Source of the DNA: Streptomyces liangshanensis
GTDB lineage: Bacteria; Actinomycetota; Actinomycetes; Streptomycetales; Streptomycetaceae
NCBI RefSeq assembly: GCF_011694815.1
Contig: NZ_CP050177.1
Coordinates: forward strand, 5,868,001-5,932,000
Reading direction: 5' to 3'
Length of the DNA stretch: 64,000 nucleotides
This document shows, one piece after another, positions 27,603-36,547 of the stretch (within the stretch, counting starts at the first letter, position 1; each line of letters starts with the position of its first letter). The notes under the pieces are model-generated. The model worked only from the letters and a program-made list of their open reading frames with translations, was not told the origin of the DNA and made no database searches. Position numbers and translations under genes: made by a program.

Positions 27603-28999
27603 GACCATCCTCCGGAGAATCCGTTCGAACCGCCGGTGACGGTCGATTCCACGCGGTTGTGGGCCGCTTGGTGCCACAGGTCGGCCAACGCCGTCCCGGC
27701 GGGCACCAGGAGGGCGGTCCAGCCGGCCTCCCGCAGCTGCCGCAGCCGCTTCTCGACCCGCTCGGCGTCCCCGGCGTGGCCGGGCGCGCCCTGCGCCCAG
27801 CCGGAGCTGTCGAGGACGAACGCGACGGCCGCGCCGCTGCGCTGCCGCATCCGGGCCGCGATGGCGGCCTGCTCCTCGTCCAGGTCGCCGAAGAAGGCGA
27901 GCAGCAGGCCCTCGGTGCTGCCGCGCAGCACGTCGTACGCGCGGGAGAGGCCCGCCCCGTCGGAGTGGTCGACGATCGCGAGGGTGTCCATCATCAGGCC
28001 CGCCGAGTCGGCGGACCCCTGGGTGGCCCCGGCGAAGCCGTCGGAGCCCTCACCCGGCACCGAACTGCCGGTGTCGGTCAGGAGCCGGACGGCGAAGCCC
28101 CGCTCCAGCATGTGCACCAGGGCGGAGGCCGCGCCCGACACCGCCCACTCGAAGGCCGAGTCGGGTCCCGCGCCCAGGAAGCCGACCCGCCGGGTGTCCA
28201 GCAGCACCGTGCACCTGGCCCGCTGCGGGGTCTCCTCCCTGCGGACCATCAGCTCGCCGTACCGCGCGGTGGAGCGCCAGTGGACCCGGCGCAGGTCGTC
28301 GCCGTGCCGGTAGCCGCGCGGGATGACGTCGTCCTCGCCGGCCAGCGCCTGCGACCGGTTGCGCCCCTCGCCGTACCCCGCCGCCTCGCCCGCGAGCCGT
28401 ACCGCGGGCAGCGGTTCGGTGCGGGGGATGACGGTGAGGGTGTCGTACGCGCTGAACGAGCGGGTCAGCTCGCACATCCCGAACGGGTCGCTCAGCCGCA
28501 GCTGGAGCGGCCCGAGCGGATAGCGGCCGCGCAGGTCGGAACGGACCCGGTAGGACACCTCGCGCCGGCCGCCCGACTCCACCCGGTCCAGGACGAACCG
28601 GGGGCGCGGGCCGAGCACGTACGGCACGTGGTCCTGGAGCATCAGCAGACCGGTCGGGCCCCGCGACACGTTGTCCATGCGCAGACGCACCCGGGCCTCC
28701 GAGCCCGCGGGCACCCGCGAGGGCGACAGCTGCCGGCCGGCCGCGACCCGGTAGCGGGTGCGGTACAGCACCCCCACACAGATCAGCGGCAGCACGGCGA
28801 GGAGCAGCCCCACCCGCAGCAGGTCCGACTGGCCGAGGACGTAGGCGCACACCGCCGCGGCGATCCCGGCAGCGAAGAACGAGCGCCCGCGCGTCGTCAG
28901 CCCGGACAGGGCGGCCCGCAGGCCGCCCGAGTCGTCGAGGTCCGGGGCGGCCGGGGCGGCCTGGGTGGCCGGCGCGTCCGGCCCCCCATGTCCCATCAC
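27599..28999 (-). CDS. DUF58 domain-containing protein
   Basis: 466 residues from the GTG at 28999, which overlaps the moxR stop (an ATG at 28996 is also possible). Two membrane helices near residues 40-80 (AAGIAAAVCAYVLGQ, LLLAVLPLICVGVLY) precede a beta-rich part and the DUF58 signature IPRGYRHGDDLRRVHWRSTAR. The C-terminal part (TVLLDTRRVG onward) is von Willebrand factor A-like. In MoxR systems the DUF58 protein works with the AAA ATPase, probably as a metal-dependent adaptor. Middle gene of the operon. Confidence 0.9.
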   Translation of the reverse strand: MMGHGGPDAPATQAAPAAPDLDDSGGLRAALSGLTTRGRSFFAAGIAAAVCAYVLGQSDLLRVGLLLAVLPLICVGVLYRTRYRVAAGRQLSPSRVPAGSEARVRLRMDNVSRGPTGLLMLQDHVPYVLGPRPRFVLDRVESGGRREVSYRVRSDLRGRYPLGPLQLRLSDPFGMCELTRSFSAYDTLTVIPRTEPLPAVRLAGEAAGYGEGRNRSQALAGEDDVIPRGYRHGDDLRRVHWRSTARYGELMVRREETPQRARCTVLLDTRRVGFLGAGPDSAFEWAVSGAASALVHMLERGFAVRLLTDTGSSVPGEGSDGFAGATQGSADSAGLMMDTLAIVDHSDGAGLSRAYDVLRGSTEGLLLAFFGDLDEEQAAIAARMRQRSGAAVAFVLDSSGWAQGAPGHAGDAERVEKRLRQLREAGWTALLVPAGTALADLWHQAAHNRVESTVTGGSNGFSGGWS

Positions 29000-30042
29000 A
29001 GCCGCCGGGCGCCGGGCTGCTGGCCGTAGAGCGGGGCGCCCGGCACCACCGGGCGTCCCCCCGTGGCCAGGCCGCCGTCCGCGGTGGGTACGGGCGTGCG
29101 CTGGAGGATCTCCAGCACGACCTGCTCCGCGGTCCGGCGGTTCAACTGCGCCTGGGCCGTGGGCAGCAGACGGTGCGCCAGCACGGCCACCGTCAGGGCC
29201 TGCACGTCGTCGGGCAGCGCGTAGTCCCGCCCGCTCAGCGCGGCCGACGCCTTCGCCGCCCGCAGCAGGTGGAGCGTGGCGCGCGGCGACGCGCCCAGTC
29301 TCAGGTCCGGGTGGTTACGGGTCGCGCCGACCAGCTCCACCGCGTACCGCCGCACCGACTCGGCGACGTGCACGCCGCGCACCGCCTCGATCAGCTTCAC
29401 GATGTCGTGCGCGTGCGCCACCGGCTGGAGGTCGTCCAGCGGCGAGATCCCGCCGTGGATGTCCAGCATCTGCAACTCGGCCTCCGCGCTGGGGTAGCCG
29501 ATCGACACCCGGGCCATGAAGCGGTCGCGCTGCGCCTCGGGGAGTGGATACGTGCCCTCCATCTCCACCGGGTTCTGCGTGGCCACCACCATGAACGGGC
29601 TGGGCAGTTCGTACGAATGCCCGTCGATGGTGACCTGCCGCTCCTCCATGGACTCCAGCAGCGCCGACTGGGTCTTGGGCGAGGCGCGGTTGATCTCGTC
29701 GCCGATCACGATCTGCGCGAAGATCGCCCCCGGTTTGAACTCGAATTCCCGCCGCTGCTGGTCGTAGATGGACACCCCGGTGATGTCCGACGGCAGCAGG
29801 TCGGGAGTGAACTGGATACGCCGCACCGAACAGTCGATGGAGCGCGCGAGCGCCTTCGCGAGCATCGTCTTGCCCACGCCGGGGACATCCTCGATCAGAA
29901 GATGTCCCTCGGCGAGGAGCACGGTCAGCGAAAGCCGTACGACCTCAGGCTTGCCCTCGATCACACCTTCCACCGATGCGCGCACACGCTCCGCTGTGGT
30001 GGTCAGATCAGTGAGGCTCGCTCGATCGTCATAGGTCGTCAC
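28996..30042 (-). CDS. MoxR-family AAA+ ATPase
   Basis: 348 residues from the GTG at 30042, chosen for the AGGAGGG site; the longer frame has no support. Walker A is PGVGKT at residues 54-59, Walker B is VIGDEINRASP, followed by the MEERQVTIDG and VVATQNPVE segments diagnostic of MoxR. The C-terminal lid has SPRATLHLLRAAKA. MoxR ATPases act as chaperones that remodel or insert cofactors into partner proteins, usually with a vWA-type partner such as the DUF58 protein encoded next. First gene of a three-gene operon with 4-bp overlaps. Confidence 0.93.
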   Translation of the reverse strand: MTTYDDRASLTDLTTTAERVRASVEGVIEGKPEVVRLSLTVLLAEGHLLIEDVPGVGKTMLAKALARSIDCSVRRIQFTPDLLPSDITGVSIYDQQRREFEFKPGAIFAQIVIGDEINRASPKTQSALLESMEERQVTIDGHSYELPSPFMVVATQNPVEMEGTYPLPEAQRDRFMARVSIGYPSAEAELQMLDIHGGISPLDDLQPVAHAHDIVKLIEAVRGVHVAESVRRYAVELVGATRNHPDLRLGASPRATLHLLRAAKASAALSGRDYALPDDVQALTVAVLAHRLLPTAQAQLNRRTAEQVVLEILQRTPVPTADGGLATGGRPVVPGAPLYGQQPGARRL

Positions 30043-30264
30043 CCGGCCCTCCTCGGCCCGTTCATACGGGCCGGCGCTCGACAGACGGCCCGGCCCACCT
30101 CGAAATACGGACGCCGCCCCCGGATGGTTCCGGTGCGCCGTCACACACGCATTCTTGTTGCCGTTACCGCTTCGTGTCACTCGCCTGTGGATAAGTGGGT
30201 GGGATACGTCGGCTTTGCCGGGATTGAGGGCCGGGACGACGACAGTTGAGGGGGTTTACGGGAC

Positions 30265-30828
30265 TCAGTCGGAGGTTTCGATCTCCCGCAGGAGACCCGT
30301 CTTCACGTCGAAGACGAACCCGCGGATGTCGTCCGTGTGCACCAGGAACGGCGAGGTACGGACGCGCCGCATCGACTGCCGTACATCCTGGTCCACGTCG
30401 CGGAACGACTCGACCGCCCAGGCCGGCCGCTGGCCGACCTCCATCTCCAGGTCGTGCCGGAACTCCTCGGTGAGGCTCTCCAGGCCGCAGCCGGTGTGGT
30501 GGATGAGGACGACGCTACGCGTACCGAGGGCCCGCTGGCTGATGGTCAGCGAACGGATGACGTCGTCGGTGACCACGCCGCCCGCGTTGCGGATGGTATG
30601 GCAGTCGCCGAGCGAGAGGCCCAGCGCGGAGTGCAGGTCGAGCCGGGCGTCCATGCAGGCGACCACGGCGACGCGCAGCACCGGGCGGGCGTCCATGCCG
30701 GGATCGCTGAACGCGTCGGCGTACTGGTGGTTGGCGTCGATGAGCCGGTCCGTGACCGTCCCGCCGGTGCGGGCCGCGCCGGCGGGAGCTACGGAAGGCT
30801 CTGCGGGGAGGTGTGCGGAAGTCGACAT
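30265..30828 (-). CDS. Beta-class carbonic anhydrase
   Basis: 187 residues from the ATG at 30828. Zinc ligands C58, H111 and C114 are present, with the D60/R62 dyad in ACMDAR, and the IRNAGG segment. The enzyme interconverts CO2 and bicarbonate in the cytoplasm, supplying bicarbonate to carboxylases. The chain ends soon after the core, like short mycobacterial-type beta enzymes. No ribosome-binding site is seen; TACCGT 7 nt before the ATG may give a leaderless mRNA. It is divergent from the dcw cluster across a ~394-bp gap. Confidence 0.93.
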   Translation of the reverse strand: MSTSAHLPAEPSVAPAGAARTGGTVTDRLIDANHQYADAFSDPGMDARPVLRVAVVACMDARLDLHSALGLSLGDCHTIRNAGGVVTDDVIRSLTISQRALGTRSVVLIHHTGCGLESLTEEFRHDLEMEVGQRPAWAVESFRDVDQDVRQSMRRVRTSPFLVHTDDIRGFVFDVKTGLLREIETSD

Positions 30829-31003
30829 ACGTAAGACGGTAATGGTCACAGCCCGTCGAGGCTCGCCCCAAGACAGAACAAAGACCGTCAACGTGGCTGG
30901 ATGTGAGCTACCCCACATGGGCCTGCCCCCGTAGCCCGATGGGGTGATCCGCGGTATTTGCGGCGCTGTGGTGAGTGGCCCGCGCGACGCGCCAGCCGGT
31001 TGA

Positions 31004-31031
31004 TTGACCGGAAGGGCGAGTGGACTAAAGT
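31004..31031 (+). promoter_or_regulatory. Principal promoter of the dcw cluster (rsmH)
   Basis: TTGACC (31004-31009) and TAAAGT (31026-31031), a good sigma-HrdB match with a 16-bp spacer. Transcription would begin near 31038, leaving a ~185-nt untranslated leader before rsmH. That leader is GC-rich with several potential hairpins (for example around 31190-31205, CCGGCCGTACGTACCGGCC) but no recognisable riboswitch. No mraZ gene is present in the 394-bp gap. Confidence 0.7.
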
Positions 31032-31222
31032 GACGCGAAGTTCACGGACACCTTCCGAAGACATCCCGATTTCCCCCGCGTGTGCGGCGTACGTGCGGCT
31101 CGGCCCCCTCCCGCCGGCTCGGCCGGAGCCGCCGACGCCCCTCCCGGCGCCGGCGGACCTCCCCTCCCGGGCGGGCGGGAACCGGCCGTACGTACCGGCC
31201 GCACCGGATCTGAGAGGGGCGC

Positions 31223-32179
31223 ATGAACCAGGCCCGACACGTACCGGTGATGCTCCAGCGGTGCCTGGACCTGCTGGCCCCCGCCCTCGACCGCCCCGGC
31301 GCCGTCGTCGTCGACGGCACCCTGGGCCTCGGCGGCCACAGCGAGGCGCTGCTCACCGCGTTCCCGGCCGTCCGGCTGGTCGCGCTGGACCGCGACAAGG
31401 AAGCCCTCCGGCTCTCCGGCGAACGGCTCGCCCCCTACGGCGACCGCGCCACGCTCGTCCACGCCGTCTCCCACGAACTCCCCGACGTCCTCGACCGGCT
31501 GGGCATCCCCAAGGTCCAGGGCGTCCTCTTCGACCTCGGCGTCTCCTCCATGCAACTGGACGAGGCCGAGCGCGGCTTCGCGTACGCCCACGACGCCCCG
31601 CTCGACATGCGGATGGACCAGTCGGCCGGCATCAGCGCCGCCGAGGTCCTCAACACCTACCCGCCCGGCGAGCTGGTCCGGATCCTGCGCGCGTACGGCG
31701 AGGAGAAGCAGGCCAAGCGGATCGTCTCCGCGGTCGTCAAGGAACGCGAGAAGGAACCCTTCACCAAGAGCGCCCGGCTCGTCGCCCTCATCCGCGACGC
31801 CCTGCCGCAGGCCGCCATGCGCACCGGCGGCAACCCGGCCAAGCGCACCTTCCAGGCCCTGCGCATCGAGGTCAACGGCGAACTCTCCGCACTGGAGTCC
31901 TCACTGCCCGCCGCCGTCAGGGCGCTCGACGTCGGCGGCCGGATCGCCGTCCTCTCCTACCAGTCGCTGGAGGACCGGGTCGTCAAACAGGTCTTCGCGG
32001 CCGGCGCCGCCACCACCGCGCCCCCCGGACTGCCCGTCGTCCCCGAGCGCTACCAGCCCCGCCTCAAACTCCTCACCCGCGGCGCGGAACTCCCCACGGA
32101 GGAGGAGATCGCCGACAACCGCCGCTCCGCCTCCGCCCGGCTGCGGGGGGCGGAGAGGATCCGGGAGGACGTGTCGTGA
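31223..32179 (+). CDS. rsmH: 16S rRNA (cytosine1402-N4)-methyltransferase RsmH
   Basis: 318 residues, formerly MraW. SAM-binding [16 protein letters not shown] near residue 30, [17 protein letters not shown], the MRMDQ motif, and the C-terminal [13 protein letters not shown] signature. It methylates C1402 of 16S rRNA in the decoding centre and is by tradition the first gene of dcw clusters. ATG with GAGAGGGG upstream. It overlaps ftsL by four bases (GTGA). Confidence 0.97.
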   Translation: MNQARHVPVMLQRCLDLLAPALDRPGAVVVDGTLGLGGHSEALLTAFPAVRLVALDRDKEALRLSGERLAPYGDRATLVHAVSHELPDVLDRLGIPKVQGVLFDLGVSSMQLDEAERGFAYAHDAPLDMRMDQSAGISAAEVLNTYPPGELVRILRAYGEEKQAKRIVSAVVKEREKEPFTKSARLVALIRDALPQAAMRTGGNPAKRTFQALRIEVNGELSALESSLPAAVRALDVGGRIAVLSYQSLEDRVVKQVFAAGAATTAPPGLPVVPERYQPRLKLLTRGAELPTEEEIADNRRSASARLRGAERIREDVS

Positions 32180-32748
32180 CCGGACCGGCCAAGCAGTTGA
32201 AGGGGCGCGCCGCACGGCTCGCCCGGATGATGCCCGCCGGGGCCACCTCGGCGGCCCGTACCCCCTTCGTCCTGCTGGTCGTCCTGCTCCTCGGCGGCGG
32301 CCTGATCACCCTGCTGCTCCTCAACTCCTCCCTCAACGAGGGCTCGTTCCGCCTCAGCGAGCTCAAGAAGCAGACCACCGACCTCACCGACGAGCAACAG
32401 GCGCTGCAACGGGACGTCGACGACCACTCCGCGCCCGACGCCCTCGGCCGCCGGGCCCGCGAACTGGGCATGGTCCCCGGCGGCAACCCCGCCTTCCTCA
32501 ACCCGGACGGGAGCGTCCGCGGCGTCCCCGAGCAGGCCGAGGCGCTGCCCCCGGTACGGCCCTCGGTCCTGGAGCAGCCGCCGCCCGCGAGCCCGCCGCC
32601 CGGCTCCACCGTGCCCGTACCCCTGCCGTCGCCCGCCGCCTCCGCCGCGGACCCGTCCGCCACCGCCACCGAAGCCCCCCGGGATCCCGCGGCCTCCGCG
32701 CCCGTGCCGACCCCCGGCGACCCCGCCCCGACGACCTCCGGCAGGTGA
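32176..32748 (+). CDS. ftsL: Cell division protein FtsL (septum-formation initiator-like)
   Basis: 190 residues. Layout: short basic cytoplasmic N-terminus, one membrane helix at about residues 30-50 ([20 protein letters not shown]), a coiled-coil (about 56-85), then a conserved-looking [20 protein letters not shown] segment. The last ~75 residues are an extracytoplasmic Pro/Ala/Ser-rich tail, longer than in most bacteria. FtsL partners DivIC-like proteins and FtsQ to recruit FtsW/FtsI to the septum. Recognised by position and architecture, since FtsL sequences diverge strongly. The GTG start overlaps the rsmH stop. Confidence 0.85.
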   Translation: MTGPAKQLKGRAARLARMMPAGATSAARTPFVLLVVLLLGGGLITLLLLNSSLNEGSFRLSELKKQTTDLTDEQQALQRDVDDHSAPDALGRRARELGMVPGGNPAFLNPDGSVRGVPEQAEALPPVRPSVLEQPPPASPPPGSTVPVPLPSPAASAADPSATATEAPRDPAASAPVPTPGDPAPTTSGR

Positions 32749-32752
32749 CGCA

Positions 32753-34711
32753 GTGCCCCCCAAGGAACCACCGCGCCGCCGGGTCCCCGGCCCCGCCAGG
32801 ACCGGGAACGCCCCGCGCCCCCGCCCCACCGGCCGCCCCGCCCCGCCCCGCCGCCGCGCCGGCGCCCGCCCGGCCAACCGGATCAGGCTCGGCAACCCCC
32901 GCCCCCGGCTGCGCCTGGTCAGCCTCGGCCTCACCCTCGTGATGCTGGTGTTCGTCGTGCGGCTGCTCCAGGTGCAGGCCGTCGACGCCCGCGCGTACGC
33001 CGCCAAGGCCGAGAAGAGCCGCTACCTCAGCCACACCCTGGACGCGGAGCGCGGCGAGATCACCGACCGCTCCGGGATCGCCCTCGCCGACAGCGTCGAC
33101 GCCTACGACATCACCGCCGACCCGCTGATGTTCACCCCCGACTCCACCAGGGTCCCCGACGCCCCCGAACAGGCCGCCGCGCTCCTCGCCCCGATCCTCG
33201 GCGTCGACACCGGCGACCTGATCAAGAAGCTCAAGACCCCCAAGTCCCGCTACGCCGTGCTGGCCCGCCGCCAGACCCCGCAGGTCTGGAACCAGATCAA
33301 GGACCTCAAGAGCGTCCTCGCCAGCAAGGCGAGCAAGGCCAACCAGGGCGTGCCCGCGGACCGGGCGCGCAGCAGCGTCCTGTCCGGCGTCTTCCAGGAG
33401 GCCAGCAGCAAACGGGTCTACCCCAACGGCGACCTCGCCGCCGGGATACTGGGGTACGTCAACGCCGCCGGCCACGGCGCCGGCGGGGTGGAGTCCATGC
33501 TCGACAAGCAACTGTCGGGCGAGGACGGGCAGGTCACCTTCGCCCAGTCCGGCGGCCACCGGGTGCCCACCGCGACCTCCCGCGAGAAGCCCGCCGTGCC
33601 CGGCTCCGACATCGAGCTGACCATCGACCGGGACATCCAGTGGGCCGCCCAGCAGGCCATCACCGACCAGGTGCAGAAGTCCAAGGCCGACCGCGGCTAC
33701 GTGGTGGTCCAGGACACCAGGACCGGCGAGGTGCTGGCCATGGCCAACGCCCCCGGCTTCGACCCGAACGACCTCTCCGAGGCCAACGCGGCCGACATGG
33801 GCAACGCCGCGCTCCAGGACGCGTACGAACCCGGCTCCACCGCCAAGATCATGTCCATGGCCGCCGTACTGGAAGAGGGGGCGGCCACCCCGCTGACCCA
33901 CGTCGTCGTCCCCAACCGGCTGCACCGCGGCGACCGGCTCTTCAAGGACGACATCGACCACCCCACCTGGCACCTGACGCTCAACGGCGTCCTCGCCAAG
34001 TCCAGCAACATCGGGACCATCCTGGCGACCGGGCAGCTCGGCCCGACCCAGCCGAAGGCCAACCAGGTCCTCTACTCGTACCTGCACAAGTTCGGCATCG
34101 GCCGGCCCACCGGGCTGGACTACCCCGGGGAGACCCAGGGCATCCTGGCCCAGCCGCAGGACTGGTCGACCTCCCAGCAGTTCACCATCCCCTTCGGCCA
34201 GGGACTCTCCCTCAACGCCATGCAGGCCGCGTCGGTCTACTCGACCATCGCCAACGGCGGCGTACGGATCGAGCCCACCCTCATCCGCGGCGCGAAGGGC
34301 CCCGACGGCCGCTTCACCCCGGCGCCCGCCCCCAAGAAGACCCGGGTCGTCAGCGAGAGGACCGCCAAGACCGTCGCCACCATGCTGGAGTCGGTCGTCG
34401 GCAACGAGGAGGGCACCGGCACCAAGGCCCGCATCCCCGGCTACCGCGTCGCGGGCAAGACGGGTACGGCCAACCGGGTCGATCCCGAGCTGGGCCGCTA
34501 CAAGGGCTACACCGCCTCCTTCGCCGGGTTCGCCCCCTCCGACGACCCGCGGATCACCGTCTACTGCGCCATCCAGAACCCGACCAAGGGCAGCTACTTC
34601 GGCGGCCAGATCTGCGGACCCATCTACAAGAAGGTCATGGAGTTCGCGCTCAAGACCTTGCAGGTCGCACCGACCGGAACCGCCCCCGCCCGACTGCCGG
34701 TCACCTTCTAG
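32753..34711 (+). CDS. ftsI: Septal peptidoglycan transpeptidase FtsI (class B PBP)
   Basis: 652 residues. A basic Pro/Arg-rich cytoplasmic tail (~50 residues), one membrane helix (LRLVSLGLTLVMLVFVVRLLQ), a class B dimerisation domain starting at RGEITDRSGIALA, and a transpeptidase domain with the three active-site motifs: STAK with nucleophile Ser about residue 362, SSN about 417-419, and KTGT about 569-572. It cross-links septal peptidoglycan with FtsW. GTG start 5 bp after ftsL. The stop overlaps a terminator-like hairpin. In Streptomyces this protein is needed for sporulation septa rather than for growth. Confidence 0.96.
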   Translation: MPPKEPPRRRVPGPARTGNAPRPRPTGRPAPPRRRAGARPANRIRLGNPRPRLRLVSLGLTLVMLVFVVRLLQVQAVDARAYAAKAEKSRYLSHTLDAERGEITDRSGIALADSVDAYDITADPLMFTPDSTRVPDAPEQAAALLAPILGVDTGDLIKKLKTPKSRYAVLARRQTPQVWNQIKDLKSVLASKASKANQGVPADRARSSVLSGVFQEASSKRVYPNGDLAAGILGYVNAAGHGAGGVESMLDKQLSGEDGQVTFAQSGGHRVPTATSREKPAVPGSDIELTIDRDIQWAAQQAITDQVQKSKADRGYVVVQDTRTGEVLAMANAPGFDPNDLSEANAADMGNAALQDAYEPGSTAKIMSMAAVLEEGAATPLTHVVVPNRLHRGDRLFKDDIDHPTWHLTLNGVLAKSSNIGTILATGQLGPTQPKANQVLYSYLHKFGIGRPTGLDYPGETQGILAQPQDWSTSQQFTIPFGQGLSLNAMQAASVYSTIANGGVRIEPTLIRGAKGPDGRFTPAPAPKKTRVVSERTAKTVATMLESVVGNEEGTGTKARIPGYRVAGKTGTANRVDPELGRYKGYTASFAGFAPSDDPRITVYCAIQNPTKGSYFGGQICGPIYKKVMEFALKTLQVAPTGTAPARLPVTF

Positions 34712-34737
34712 ACGGGCCGGCCCACAGCCGGCCCGTC
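34711..34737 (+). terminator. Hairpin between ftsI and murE
   Basis: GACGGGCCGGC (34711-34721) and GCCGGCCCGTC (34727-34737) form a perfect 11-bp stem with a CCACA loop starting at the last base of the ftsI stop. No T run follows, so termination may be partial; it could separate expression of ftsI from the mur genes. Confidence 0.6.
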
Positions 34738-34770
34738 GCCGCCCGGCGCGTGACCCCAGGGAAAGCCCCA

Positions 34771-36543
34771 GTGACAACCATCACCCCAGATCCCGGGAAC
34801 CGTTCCACCCCTCCCGACGGCCCCGACGGCACGAACCGCTCACTTCGCCCGCGGCCCTCCGGGCCCGGTACGCTCACCGCCGTGCCACACGCTGATCAGT
34901 ACAGAACCGCCCCCGAGGACGCCCCTGTGAACCAGCCGGGGGCGCCCCGTCCGGACCGGGTCCGGCCCACCTCCCTCGCCGAGCTCGCCGTCCGGCTGGG
35001 CGCCGAGGCCCCGAGCCCCGCACCGAGCCCCGCACCGGGACACGGGGAGGCGCTCGGTGAGGCGACGGGCATCACCCACGACTCGCGGGCGGTCCGGCCC
35101 GGCGACGTGTACGCGGCCCTCCCCGGCGCCCGCGTCCACGGCGCCGACTTCGCCGCCCAGGCCGCGGGACTCGGCGCGGCGGCCGTCCTGACCGACCCCG
35201 CGGGGGCCGAGCGCGCCGCCGCCACCGGGCTGCCCGTCCTGGTCGTCCCGGACCCCCGGGCCCGCATGGGCGAGCTGGCCGCCGAGATCTACGGGCGGCC
35301 CGGCGAGGACCTGCTCCAGATCGGCATCACCGGCACCTCGGGCAAGACCACCACGGCGTACCTCGTCGAGGGCGGCCTGCGCGCGGCGGGCCACCGGACC
35401 GGCCTGATCGGCACCGTCGAGATGCGCATCGAGGACGAGCGCATCAAGTCCGAGCGCACCACCCCCGAGGCCACCGACCTCCAGGCCCTCTTCGCCGTCA
35501 TGCGCGAACGCGGCGTCGGGTCGGTCGCCATGGAGGTCTCCAGCCACGCCCTGGTCCTCGGCCGGGTCGACGGCTGTGTCTTCGACGTCGCGGTGTTCAA
35601 CAACCTCAGCCCGGAGCACATGGAGTTCCACTCCGGCATGGAGGACTACTTCCAGGCCAAGGCACAGCTCTTCACCCCCCGGCGCAGCCGCCTCGGCGTC
35701 GTGAACCTGGACGACACGTACGGCCGCCGGCTCGTCACGGAGGCGACCGTCCCGGTCACCACGTTCTCCGCCGAGGGGCGCGAGGAGGCCGACTGGCGCG
35801 CCGAGGACGTCGAGATCGGCTCCCAGGGCTCGACGTTCACCGCCGTCGGCCCCGAGGGGCAGCGGGTACGGGCCGCGGCGCCGCTGCCGGGGCCGTTCAA
35901 CGTCGCCAACACCCTCGCGGCGATCGCCACCCTCGCCGCGGCCGGGATCGACCCGCAGACCGCCGCCGACGGCGTCGCCGCCGTCCCCGGGGTGCCGGGC
36001 CGGCTGGAGCGCGTCGACGCGGGACAGCCGTACCTCGCCGTCGTCGACTACGCCCACAAGACGGACGCCGTCGAATCGGTCCTGCGCTCCCTGCGCAAGG
36101 TCACCAAGGGCAAGGTGCACCTCGTCCTCGGCTGCGGCGGCGACCGCGACGAGACCAAGCGCGGGCCGATGGGCGCCGCCGCCGCCCGGCTCGCCGACAC
36201 CGCCGTCCTCACCTCCGACAACCCCCGCTCCGAGGACCCCCTCGCGATCCTCGCCGCCATGCTCGCGGGCGCCGTCGCGGTGCCCGCCGCCGAGCGCGGC
36301 GACATCCTGGTCGACGCCGACCGGGCCTCCGCCATCGCCACCGCGGTCGCCCGCGCCCGGGCCGACGACACCGTCCTGATCGCCGGCAAGGGCCACGAGC
36401 AGGGCCAGGACATCGCCGGGGTGGTACGGCCCTTCGACGACCGCCTGGTCCTGCGCGACGCCATCGCACGCTCCCTCGACCGCGCGCCCGACCGCGGCGC
36501 CGCCGGCGAGGAGCCCCGCCCCGAGAACAACAGTCAGGGATGA
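34771..36543 (+). CDS. murE: UDP-MurNAc-tripeptide synthetase MurE
   Basis: 590 residues from the GTG at 34771. It adds diaminopimelate to UDP-MurNAc-L-Ala-D-Glu. ATP-binding GITGTSGKTTTAYL, the FNNLSPEHMEFHSGMEDYF segment with the carbamylated-Lys region AKAQLF, and the DNPRSEDP motif (the DNPR type that selects diaminopimelate over lysine) are present. The first ~75 residues are a low-complexity extension absent from most MurE proteins. A second GTG at 34882 is preceded by TACGCT with 7-nt spacing, so a shorter, leaderless product may also be made; the first start lacks a strong ribosome-binding site. Confidence 0.94.
   Translation: MTTITPDPGNRSTPPDGPDGTNRSLRPRPSGPGTLTAVPHADQYRTAPEDAPVNQPGAPRPDRVRPTSLAELAVRLGAEAPSPAPSPAPGHGEALGEATGITHDSRAVRPGDVYAALPGARVHGADFAAQAAGLGAAAVLTDPAGAERAAATGLPVLVVPDPRARMGELAAEIYGRPGEDLLQIGITGTSGKTTTAYLVEGGLRAAGHRTGLIGTVEMRIEDERIKSERTTPEATDLQALFAVMRERGVGSVAMEVSSHALVLGRVDGCVFDVAVFNNLSPEHMEFHSGMEDYFQAKAQLFTPRRSRLGVVNLDDTYGRRLVTEATVPVTTFSAEGREEADWRAEDVEIGSQGSTFTAVGPEGQRVRAAAPLPGPFNVANTLAAIATLAAAGIDPQTAADGVAAVPGVPGRLERVDAGQPYLAVVDYAHKTDAVESVLRSLRKVTKGKVHLVLGCGGDRDETKRGPMGAAAARLADTAVLTSDNPRSEDPLAILAAMLAGAVAVPAAERGDILVDADRASAIATAVARARADDTVLIAGKGHEQGQDIAGVVRPFDDRLVLRDAIARSLDRAPDRGAAGEEPRPENNSQG
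34869..34874 (+). promoter_or_regulatory. Possible internal -10 for a short murE transcript
   Basis: TACGCT with 7 nt to the in-frame GTG at 34882 repeats the leaderless spacing seen at several other genes in the window. It would remove the first 37 residues of the long form. Weak evidence on its own. Confidence 0.35.
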
Positions 36544-36547
36544 CCCA

